Shown in pieces: positions 57,271-64,000 of a stretch of DNA of 64,000 nucleotides. Source of the DNA: Paracoccaceae bacterium (GTDB lineage Bacteria > Pseudomonadota > Alphaproteobacteria > Rhodobacterales > Rhodobacteraceae); contig JACONJ010000050.1 of the NCBI GenBank assembly GCA_014323785.1, positions 1 to 64,000 on the forward strand. The letters are read 5' to 3'. The position numbers were made by a program, and so were the translations under genes. How positions within the stretch are numbered: position 1 is the stretch's first letter; the number at the start of each line of letters is the position of its first letter. Below the pieces are notes generated by a model that had not been told where the DNA came from, searched no databases, and worked only from the letters and a program-made list of their open reading frames with translations.

Positions 57271-58497
57271 TCAGGTGGTGACAGAGTCGGGGTCAACGAG
57301 CATGATAAAGTCATTGTAATGATTGTAATGGTTGCTCTCGGTGGTTAACCATGTCCGGGCAGCCGCATCATCAGCAAATCCATGGCCTGTCTGGATGAAC
57401 GTGATGCTATTGCCATCACCTGGCAGATCAAGGCGCAGGGTGTTGGCGTCAACAACCGTTACGGCAGCAATAACCGCCGCGACATCCGCGAACGCGCCCT
57501 GATCAAGAACTATCCTGTCCTCGTCCGTGGCAAAATTCCTGATGGTATCGTTACCAGACGCGGACTCCAGGAAACGGAGTTCGTTAGAGCTAAGTGAACC
57601 ACATTGCAGCGTGTCGTCACCGGAACCACCTTCCAGCGTGTGGTCACCGACGGGACCACCGTACAGCCAGTCGTTCCCGGCACCACCGCGCAGGAAGTTG
57701 TACCCATCACCACCTTCCAGCGAGTCGTTCCCGTCACCACCGTTCAGCCTGTCGTCACCGATACCACCCAACAGCGTGTCGTCACCGGCACCACCAGACA
57801 GCACGTCGTTTCCGGCAAGACCATGGATCACGTTATTGCCGGCATCCCCGGTCAGGGTGTCGTCACCGGCACCACCGCGCAGGGCGTCGGGACCGTCAGT
57901 GCCTATGAGGATATGGCCGGTATCCTCGTCCTTGTCATCTTCGCCCGAGTCGCTGCCAGTGCCGGGCGGGGGCACCCGGCCGCCGCCAGTGCCGGGCGGG
58001 GGCTGGCCGGTATCCTTGCCGCCACCACCAGAGGACGCCGCAATGGCGATGACGGCCAGGCCACCAAGGGCCACGGCAACGGGGCTGATGGCACCCGCAG
58101 ACGCCGCCTGATCCTGCGTGGACATGTGCGTGGTCAGGTCAGACCCCGTGGCCGCATCAAGTGCGGCGACGTCCTCGGCTGAAAGGCCAAACATCTCCGC
58201 AATCTCGGATCGCGTGCGGGGTTCACACCCCACAATCGCGCCATCGGTGGCCAGTTCGGCAAGGAACAACGCCCCCTGCGGGTCACGCAGCACGAGTTCC
58301 CGGCCCTCTTCGGCATAGAAATCCGAGATGACGACGCGGCCCCCGCTGTGCAGAACCACGATCAGGTCGGCCCCGTCGCGGACACTGTGCGCGATGGCCT
58401 CCGCCGCCAGGGGCAGCAGAACGCCCTGCGCCCCCGAGGAGATCGTGAGTGCCGATGCGGAGGAGTCGGCAATGAAGTTTTGGTTCGTGATGGACAT
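57271..58497 (-). CDS. Small RTX calcium-binding protein with Bap-type N-terminal prefix
   Basis: A 408-residue acidic protein, likely secreted or surface-attached. Residues about 10-130 resemble the prefix domain of BapA/LapF-type adhesins (DGADLIVVLHSGGRVVISDF, then GRELVLRDPQG). A hydrophobic Gly/Ala segment (SPVAVALGGLAVIAIAASSG) and a Gly/Pro/Asp linker follow. About ten RTX nonapeptides come next (LRGGAGDDTLTGDAGNN, LLGGIGDDRLNGGDGNDS), binding Ca2+ as a beta-roll. The C-terminus (SGNDTIRNFATDEDRIVLD) is typical of type I secretion substrates. It has no adhesive repeat body, so it looks like an unusually short Bap-like protein. No type I secretion genes adjoin it; the neighbouring ABC gene is MsbA-like and convergent. 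Confidence 0.82.
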   Translation of the reverse strand: MSITNQNFIADSSASALTISSGAQGVLLPLAAEAIAHSVRDGADLIVVLHSGGRVVISDFYAEEGRELVLRDPQGALFLAELATDGAIVGCEPRTRSEIAEMFGLSAEDVAALDAATGSDLTTHMSTQDQAASAGAISPVAVALGGLAVIAIAASSGGGGKDTGQPPPGTGGGRVPPPGTGSDSGEDDKDEDTGHILIGTDGPDALRGGAGDDTLTGDAGNNVIHGLAGNDVLSGGAGDDTLLGGIGDDRLNGGDGNDSLEGGDGYNFLRGGAGNDWLYGGPVGDHTLEGGSGDDTLQCGSLSSNELRFLESASGNDTIRNFATDEDRIVLDQGAFADVAAVIAAVTVVDANTLRLDLPGDGNSITFIQTGHGFADDAAARTWLTTESNHYNHYNDFIMLVDPDSVTT

Positions 58498-59118
58498 GCT
58501 CTGTCCCTTTCATCGTTCGTGCGGCGCGGCGTGGATGCCTGCGGCGCGGGGTTGGGGGTGGCCCTTGTCAGCTGTTTCGGGCCGCAAGGGTTCAGGTTTC
58601 CCCTGTCCCTGACTTGTGCAGGCAAAGGGGGGGGCACCCCGCACTGGCCCCAAAGGGCGGAGGCAGGGGGGAATTCATGCGCCCAGGGGGAAAAGGCCCC
58701 CTGGGACTGTGGGAAAGGCGCGGAGGGGCGCGGGGCGGGGTATTTGTGTGCCGCGTCCCCGGCGGTGGCCCGCACAGGTGCAGGTGCACGGCCAAAGCAC
58801 GGCCACCCGCCCCAAGAGGAGGCGAGGCCGGTTTGCTGGTGGTTTTGTTCTGGGTAAGGCTGCGGGTGTGCGGGGCGGGGGGCTTGACGCGCCCGCCTGC
58901 GCGGTTGTAATTACGCGAAGCCGCGAAGCCGCGAAGCCGCGAAGCCCCAACCTGCGCCCGAATACCCCCCGAACAGGGGGGATGTGCGGGTGATTATGTC
59001 AGCACAAAACGCCATAAACGAGTCCCTACACTAGGCTCCGGTACAAACGCAAAAGTTTTTTCAGATTTTTCGGCCCGGTTCTGCCGCAGTTCAGGAAGGT
59101 CATCACCACGGCCGCGGG
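58498..59118. other. Very GC-rich gene-poor region upstream of the RTX gene
   Basis: Several overlapping long frames exist on both strands only because the sequence is extremely GC-rich and lacks stop codons; none has a recognisable product. The RTX gene promoter should lie near 58500-58620. An 8-bp unit repeated four times is at 58914-58945. I see no gene here. Confidence 0.5.
58914..58945 (+). repeat. Four tandem copies of CGCGAAGC
   Basis: The 8-bp unit CGCGAAGC is repeated four times without interruption at 58914-58945. A three-unit reading would repeat the residues SREAAKPR-like in any frame, but no gene is evident. It is a candidate variable-number tandem repeat. Confidence 0.9.
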
Positions 59119-59119
59119 C

Positions 59120-59230
59120 GAATGCGGCGTGAAACGTTCCGGCGGGTCGCACCAGCGGATCATCCTGGCGCGGGCTTTCCCCGGCGATGCGCTGATCCCG
59201 ATACCCGAGGAAGCGACAAGCGCACCGGAC
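59120..59230 (+). pseudogene. Fossil of an ABC transporter ATPase (signature and Walker B region)
   Basis: The frame beginning GAA at 59120 reads ECGVKRSGGSHQRIILARAF and then LIPIPEEATSAPD. This lines up with the intact exporter's ERGVKLSGGQRQRIALARVI and LILDEATSALD (nt 56770-56880). The signature is damaged (RSGGS for LSGGQ) and Walker B has lost its hydrophobic run (PIPEE for LILDE). Only about 37 residues are left; the sequence ends soon after in unrelated codons. It is a decayed ABC exporter gene, perhaps a duplicate of the neighbour. Confidence 0.72.
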
Positions 59231-59518
59231 CGTGGTTATGGTGCCCCCGGATGGCCATCTTGTATCAAGATAATTTCTACGCTTGCTATTGTAATGTTAG
59301 TCGGGCGAGTTTATGACTGCGCAGGCTGCGGCAGAACAGGGACAACCAGAATGGACTTGGACACAATCCCGCCCGGTGTGTTCGGGCCCAGCCTGACGGG
59401 AAGGTGCAAAAAATCTTCCGCCTGCCCTTCTGGCATGCACCGGGGGGATGCCCTGTGGTCCGGGAACCCGGACCACGCTATCTTCACCTGCAAACCTGAA
59501 AAAGAAGTAAACTCTACC

Positions 59519-59989
59519 ATGAACGACATCAAGAGTTTTGCTGTCGCACTTTTTGTGCTGATCGGACTGCCGACCATAGCGTCGGCGTGTCCAGACTATT
59601 CCGCGTATGGCGCTGAGTACAGCTATACTGGTGACCAGCTCTATCAGCCGCGATCCTTTTCTGTTATAGCCGGAGGTTCAAATAACCTAAGGAACTGCCC
59701 GGTCAGAGAAGACGGATATGTCACCACTCCACCCGATTTCACATTCTCTCTCCGCGATATGGGGAATTATCGTCTGGAGATAGAAGTAGAATCGGATTGC
59801 GACGCCATCCTGCTGGTGAACTCCGCTGATGGCTCCTGGTTCTACGATGATGACTCGCGTGGCAACCTTGATCCCGTGATCAATCTGCGGGGCAGCTGGC
59901 ATCTGGACGGTTATGTTGATGTCTGGGTTGGCACATTCGACGGCGAGTATTGCGATGCTACGCTTGAGATAGAGACGTGGGACAACTGA
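59519..59989 (+). CDS. Secreted beta-rich protein of unknown function
   Basis: A 156-residue exported protein. A Sec signal peptide covers residues 1-24 (SFAVALFVLIGLPTIASA, cut before CPDYSAYGA). The mature part has four Cys positions and a domain with DFTFSLRDMGNYRLEIEVES, LLVNSADGSWFYDDDSRGNL and GSWHLDGYVDVWVGTFDGEY. I have seen this DGSWxxDDD ... DVWVGT pattern in small bacterial secreted proteins, sometimes attached to serine peptidases; its role is unknown. The ATG at 59519 is preferred because the signal peptide starts there; the frame is open further upstream through the ABC fossil. Confidence 0.75.
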   Translation: MNDIKSFAVALFVLIGLPTIASACPDYSAYGAEYSYTGDQLYQPRSFSVIAGGSNNLRNCPVREDGYVTTPPDFTFSLRDMGNYRLEIEVESDCDAILLVNSADGSWFYDDDSRGNLDPVINLRGSWHLDGYVDVWVGTFDGEYCDATLEIETWDN

Positions 59990-60007
59990 TGGACCCATAA
60001 AGAAACG

Positions 60008-60035
60008 GGCCGTGTCCTTGAAAAGGGACACGGCC
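60008..60035 (+). terminator. Strong hairpin after the secreted-protein gene
   Basis: GGCCGTGTCC (60008-60017) and GGACACGGCC (60026-60035) form a perfect 10-bp GC-rich stem with an 8-base loop, 19 bp after the stop codon at 59987-59989. It is followed by TGCC and an A-run rather than T's, so it may need Rho or serve as an RNA-stabilising 3' stem. Confidence 0.6.
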
Positions 60036-60528
60036 TGCCAAAACGCCAGGGTATTTCGTCCAGTCCCCGTCCGCCATGTGAAGTCTGAACACAACTGGTG
60101 CCTGTGGGCAAGGGCTTGAATGCGGTGCAGTGCCAGGGCGACCTCCTGCAATCGTTCGGGGGTGCCGCGTGTGGCGGAAGCCCCCGGCATCCGCAGCAGT
60201 CCGGGGCCATCCCGTCGGCAGCGCGGATAGAGTCATCCTTGACCATCTGCTCTGAAAGCGGGGCAGGCGTGCTCTCATCGTGGCTGTCTCCGGGCGCAGT
60301 CTGGCAGAGTTCACACTGGCCACCAGGGCTGATTTTCAGCCCTGTCTCCCTCAAGCATCTGAGGAAAGCGGCCGCGCATAATGCCCGGCGGGATCGATCT
60401 GTGCCCTGCTCCCCGGGCACGTACCACGGCCCCCGAGGCGACAGGCCGGGACGTATCGGTCCAAGGTGGCTTGCCCCGCCCATGCGGGTGGCATAAACCT
60501 TGGATCAAGGCCGTGACGGAGACCCCTG
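60036..60528. other. Gene-free stretch before gatB
   Basis: 493 bp with only frames that lack ribosome sites and family resemblance, including a 132-codon plus-strand frame at 60098. GC is high, so chance open frames are expected. The gatB promoter should be in the last 150 bp. Nothing else was recognised. Confidence 0.45.
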
Positions 60529-62061
60529 ATGCTTGATCTGACCTGCGAAACCCCTAAACCCAAAGTGATTGCCGGCACCAGGCACGATTGGGAACTTGTG
60601 ATCGGGATGGAGGTGCATGCCCAGGTCTCATCCAACGCCAAATTGTTTTCGGGCGCGTCGACCGCTTTTGGTGCCGCGCCCAACACCAATGTTGCCTTTG
60701 TGGATGCAGGCATGCCGGGCATGCTGCCCGTAATCAATGAATACTGCATTGAACAGGCGGTGCGCACAGGCCTGGGATTGAAGGCGAAGATTAATCTGAA
60801 CTCGGCCTTTGACCGCAAGAATTACTTCTACCCCGACCTGCCCCAGGGCTATCAGATCAGCCAGCTGTATCACCCGATTGTGGGTGCAGGCGAAGTGCGG
60901 GTTGATATGCGGGCGGCAACCCCGGGTGAAAATCCCGCCACACGAATCGTCCGGATTGAACGTATCCACCTGGAACAGGATGCAGGCAAATCGATCCACG
61001 ACATGGACCCGGCATTGTCCTTTGTAGACCTCAACCGCACCGGCGTGGCCCTGATGGAGATTGTCAGCCGCCCCGATATTCGCAGCCCTGAAGAGGCCGC
61101 TGCCTATCTGGCCAAACTGCGGCAGATACTGCTTTATCTGGGAACCTGTGACGGCAATCTGCAAAACGGCAATCTGCGGGCCGATGTGAATATCTCGGTC
61201 TGCGTACCCGGTGCCTATGAACGCTACCAGAAGACACAGGATTTCAGCCATCTGGGCACCCGATGCGAGATCAAGAATATGAACTCCATGCGCTTCATTC
61301 AGCAGGCAATCGAATATGAGGCGCGCCGCCAGATCGCGATTATTGAAGCGGGCGGCAAGGTGGAACAGGAAACCCGACTCTATGACCCGGATAAGGGTGA
61401 AACGCGGTCCATGCGATCCAAAGAGGAGGCACACGATTACCGCTACTTCCCTGACCCGGATTTGCTGCCCCTGGAGATTGAACAAGCCTGGGTAGACGAA
61501 ATCGCGGCCCGCCTGCCGGAACTGCCGGATGCCAAAAAGGCCCGATTCATCGGGGATTACGGGCTAAGCGATTATGACGCCAGCGTGTTGACCGCCGATC
61601 TGGACGCCGCACATTTCTTCGAGGACGTCGTGGCCACAGCAGGTGAGGGAAAACTGGCGGCGAACTGGGTAATCAATGAACTGTTCGGACGTTTGAGGAA
61701 GGAAGGCCATGAGATCACGGAATCGCCCGTCTCACCCGCGCAACTGGGCGGGATCATCGCGCTGATCACATCCGGTGACATCTCGGGCAAAATCGCCAAG
61801 GATGTGTTCGAGATCATCTATACCGAAGGCGGTGATCCGGCCGAAATCGTCACGGCACGCGGGATGAAACAAGTTACCGACACGGGCGCGATTGAGGCTG
61901 CAGTGGATAAGATCATCGCTGCCAACTCTGCCCAAGTAAAGAAGGCCATGGAAAACCCGAAACTCGCAGGCTGGTTCGTGGGCCAGGTGATGAAGGCCAC
62001 GGGCGGAAAGGCCAATCCGAAAGCGGTGAACAAGATCGTGACGGCAAAATTGGGTTTGTAG
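60529..62061 (+). CDS. gatB: Asp-tRNA(Asn)/Glu-tRNA(Gln) amidotransferase subunit B
   Basis: Kinase/transamidase subunit of GatCAB, converting mischarged Glu-tRNA-Gln (and Asp-tRNA-Asn) to the amide form. Blocks: [102 protein letters not shown] and [19 protein letters not shown]. The C-terminal YqeY-like tail ends the protein. Length 510 is normal. gatA and gatC are not adjacent. Confidence 0.97.
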   Translation: MLDLTCETPKPKVIAGTRHDWELVIGMEVHAQVSSNAKLFSGASTAFGAAPNTNVAFVDAGMPGMLPVINEYCIEQAVRTGLGLKAKINLNSAFDRKNYFYPDLPQGYQISQLYHPIVGAGEVRVDMRAATPGENPATRIVRIERIHLEQDAGKSIHDMDPALSFVDLNRTGVALMEIVSRPDIRSPEEAAAYLAKLRQILLYLGTCDGNLQNGNLRADVNISVCVPGAYERYQKTQDFSHLGTRCEIKNMNSMRFIQQAIEYEARRQIAIIEAGGKVEQETRLYDPDKGETRSMRSKEEAHDYRYFPDPDLLPLEIEQAWVDEIAARLPELPDAKKARFIGDYGLSDYDASVLTADLDAAHFFEDVVATAGEGKLAANWVINELFGRLRKEGHEITESPVSPAQLGGIIALITSGDISGKIAKDVFEIIYTEGGDPAEIVTARGMKQVTDTGAIEAAVDKIIAANSAQVKKAMENPKLAGWFVGQVMKATGGKANPKAVNKIVTAKLGL

Positions 62062-62111
62062 ACGGCTGTTTTTTGATGGACAACCGGGAATCACAATCGC
62101 ATAAAGCCAGC

Positions 62112-63513
62112 ATGAACAAATCCTGTGCAACAGCCGCAGCTTTGGGGGCGTTCCTCTGCCTTGGCAGTGCCGCTTGGGCGCAAGGCACATGCACCTTTGC
62201 CAACCTTGCAGACGCCGTTGCGTCGGGCACTTACGAAGACGAAGACCTGCTTTGGGAGTGTTCCCATACCTTCGATCTCTCCTCGGATAATAATTGGGGG
62301 GATCGGCTGTTCAACATCGCGGTGCGGGAAACCGCGAACCCAAGGATTGTGCTGATACTCAGCGAACTGGGCGCACCCCTCGGGGCATCATATGTGGCAC
62401 TGGACATCGCCCTTCGGCATAACCCACATACGGATATTGTGGCGGTGCTGATGGCACTTGGGGAGGAGTCCATTCTGGACACATGGCAGATCAGACCCGA
62501 ACATCGGTATTTCGCCCCACGGCTGACGGGGGAGGAATTTCGGCCCCGTTTCCCCTCTGCCGATGCCAATGTCGATTGTTCGGAATTCCTTACGCCGCGA
62601 TTCATGGCCAAAACAAGCCCAGGCCAAATCCGGCACTGCCAGGCCCGGGCACACCCGCGCGCCCGGGACGGCAGCGAGAATACCGCGCTGCATCTCGCCG
62701 CCCAATACAGCGAGGATCCCTCGGCCATTGACGCGATCATCGCGGGCATCCCCGCGGGTGGCCGACCGGCGTTCATCGATGCGCGCAACCGTGAGGGGCA
62801 GACCGCCCTTCACGTTGCGGCCCGCCACGCGCGCAATGCGGATATCGTTACGGCCCTGCTTGCCCATGGGGCTGATCCGAATGCCTTGGCCAGGGAGGAC
62901 CGCGTGGGGATCCTCCGACAGCGCCGGGGCATAGCACCGCTGCATCGTGCGGTTCGGCACGATGACCCGGCACGTGCCTTCCAAATCACGGCGCGCCTTT
63001 TGGCCTATGGTGCCGATATGGAAATCCGGACCCCCGAGGAAGAGGAGGAAGAGGGCGGGCGCATGGCCCTGCATCTCGCCGCACACGGGGCGCGGACGGA
63101 TGATGTTCTGTGGCTGCTTCTTCAGGCAGAACAGTCAACGGCGGGTATAACCGAAGGCTGGGGAGAACACTGGCTTGACCGGAGGCGGAATGACGCAAAG
63201 CAAACCGCACTGCATTTCCTCACCCAAACCTCAAATACGCCATGGGTTTTCGGTCTTGCCCTGGACTATGGGCTGAGCCCCGATGCGCAGGACGATGATG
63301 ACTGGTACCCCCCTGATGTTTTATGCCGAGCGTGGCACAGATGCGGAAATCATGCACTGGCTTCTTGATGCAAGCGATAAGCCTTGCCAGGAGTCCAAAG
63401 AGGGCGCGACGGCCCTGGCCTATGCCCGGGACAACCCGGCATTCAATCAGGTGAACCCGTCAGGGGAATTGCAGGACACACCGAGGGATCGCCTCTTGGC
63501 GTTGTGCTCATGA
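62112..63513 (+). pseudogene. Exported ankyrin-repeat protein, out of frame at a C6 run near the 3' end
   Basis: The ATG at 62112 begins a signal peptide (CATAAALGAFLCLGSAAWAQ) and an ankyrin-repeat protein with at least four repeats: DGSENTALHLAAQYSEDPSA, REGQTALHVAARHARNADIV, GIAPLHRAVRHDD and MALHLAAHGARTDDVLWLLL. In the repeat starting DAQDDDDW the frame breaks at six C (63308-63313). The +1 frame supplies the expected continuation, TPLMFYAERGTDAEIMHWLL, then a normal ending at the stop 63511-63513. As written, the main frame instead ends at 63368. One fewer C restores a protein of about 466 residues. Predicted periplasmic or secreted. The next gene overlaps its stop. Confidence 0.75.
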
Positions 63514-64000
63514 GGCCCATCCTGCTGTTTCTTGCCGCGCTGATCCGGCGGGTGCGCCGGTGGGTTCTGGCGGTGCTGGTTGTGGGGTTGCTGGCCCTGA
63601 ACGTGCTGACCGTTTCAACCGTCACAGCGTTTGAGATGGTGCGCGGTGCCGTCTTCTGGCTGGCCGAGGCGGCGTCAATCCCGGTGGACATGGTCGGATG
63701 GCGGCAAAGCCTGGATGACCGCGCCCGCGCCCGCACAGAATTGGAGGGGGCGAAAGCCGACCTGACGGACGCACAGCGCACCAATGCCGCCCTGCGGACC
63801 GACCTGGATGATGCACAGCGCACCAATGCCAACCTGCAGACTGACCTGGATGATGCACAGCGCACCAATGCCAACCTGCAGACTGACCTGGATGATGCAC
63901 AGCGCACCAATGCCAACCTGCGGACCGAGCGGGAGGCCCTTCAAACCCAGGTGGGTAAGGCGGAAGCCAACCTGCGCACCGCCCGCGGTGATCTTGCGCG
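63510..64000 (+). CDS. Membrane-anchored coiled-coil protein with tandem repeats (partial, continues past window)
   Basis: The ATG at 63510 overlaps the stop of the ankyrin gene (ATGA), so the two are coupled. The frame is open to the window end. Residues about 18-40 form a membrane helix after a basic stretch (IRRVRRWVLAVLVVGLLALN). From residue 84 come four tandem 14-residue units, TDLDDAQRTNANLQ-like, encoded by 42-bp DNA repeats, followed by more heptad-type sequence (TEREALQTQVGKAEANL). This is a long predicted coiled coil, topologically in the periplasm or cytoplasm depending on orientation. No family is recognised. Confidence 0.7.
   Translation, partial: MRPILLFLAALIRRVRRWVLAVLVVGLLALNVLTVSTVTAFEMVRGAVFWLAEAASIPVDMVGWRQSLDDRARARTELEGAKADLTDAQRTNAALRTDLDDAQRTNANLQTDLDDAQRTNANLQTDLDDAQRTNANLRTEREALQTQVGKAEANLRTARGDLA
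63759..63926 (+). repeat. 42-bp tandem repeat, four copies, in frame
   Basis: Units start at 63759, 63801, 63843 and 63885, each beginning GACCTG. Copies 2 to 4 are almost identical; copy 1 is diverged. Each encodes 14 residues, a multiple of seven, which preserves the coiled-coil register. The near identity of three copies suggests recent expansion, so copy number may vary between strains. Confidence 0.92.

Noticed and set aside
55274-58497. ABC exporter and RTX protein as a type I secretion pair
   Set aside because: The genes are convergent, the exporter is MsbA-like, and no membrane fusion protein gene is present, so a functional link is not supported.
58592-58993. Several overlapping long frames on both strands
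   Set aside because: Extreme GC content removes stop codons; there are no ribosome sites, no family resemblance and proline/arginine/glycine-rich nonsense composition.
60098-60496. 132-residue plus-strand ORF before gatB
   Set aside because: No ribosome site, no family match and composition expected from chance in GC-rich DNA.
63759-63926. CRISPR-like array
   Set aside because: The 42-bp units are contiguous with no spacers and preserve a coding frame.
63443-63944. Repetitive minus-strand frames reading like VRCASSRSVCRLAL repeats
   Set aside because: They are the antisense of the 42-bp coiled-coil repeats; the plus strand has the start, coupling and membrane anchor.

Overview
The window is about 64 kb of GC-rich alphaproteobacterial chromosome. 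Gene order points to the Rhodobacterales (Rhodobacter/Roseobacter relatives): glyQ-DUF6446-glyS-ppdK, folB-folP-glmM, accB-accC-aat beside NDUFA12 and mlaD, uvrC-pgsA-moaD-moaE, and mce-DUF1467. This placement is inferred from remembered synteny and protein families; no database search was run. No rRNA, tRNA or CRISPR array was found.

Layout. 0-0.6 kb: the 3' end of a DUF1156-type DNA methylase, probably the edge of a defence island lying to the left. 0.8-14 kb: glycyl-tRNA synthetase, a PEP-utilising dikinase, a cell-wall hydrolase, folate synthesis (folB, folP), glmM and guanine deaminase, with decayed GNAT and mgtE genes between them. 14-25 kb: a PilM/PilP-like membrane protein, metY, a lipoprotein broken at a C10 run, NDUFA12, mlaD, aat, accC, accB and dihydropyrimidine dehydrogenase (preT/preA). 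26-33 kb: ileS, an AT-rich patch with three tiny coupled ORFs and a prophage terminase remnant, then a YghU-type glutathione enzyme, ygfZ and bcp. 33-41 kb: a large AsmA-like protein, queA, an MFS transporter, a DUF924 protein and lpd. 41.4-43.1 kb: a single-gene DNA methyltransferase fused to an Mrr-like nuclease domain, followed by about 0.76 kb of degenerate DNA. 43.9-57 kb: an S49 peptidase with two micro-membrane proteins and a pteridine-reductase-like SDR, uvrC, pgsA, moaD, moaE, dprA, topA, a CysZ-like protein, mce and an MsbA-like ABC exporter. 57-64 kb: accessory DNA around gatB, with a small RTX protein carrying a Bap-type N-terminus, an ABC ATPase fossil, a secreted beta-rich protein, a frameshifted ankyrin-repeat protein, and a membrane-anchored coiled-coil protein with 42-bp tandem repeats that runs off the right edge.

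Decay is a recurring theme. mgtE, a GNAT gene, an ABC ATPase and a terminase are fragments. Three otherwise intact genes are each out of frame by one base at a poly-C/poly-G run (17951-17960, 39575-39580, 63308-63313). These could be sequencing indels, phase-variable tracts or true pseudogenes; reads are needed to decide.

The strongest candidates for unusual biology are the DUF1156 methylase edge, the methyltransferase-nuclease fusion with an 18-bp duplication at its nuclease motif, the three-ORF micro-operon at 29.3-29.8 kb, and the ankyrin/coiled-coil pair at the right edge. I did not find a complete, clearly novel multi-gene system inside the window.
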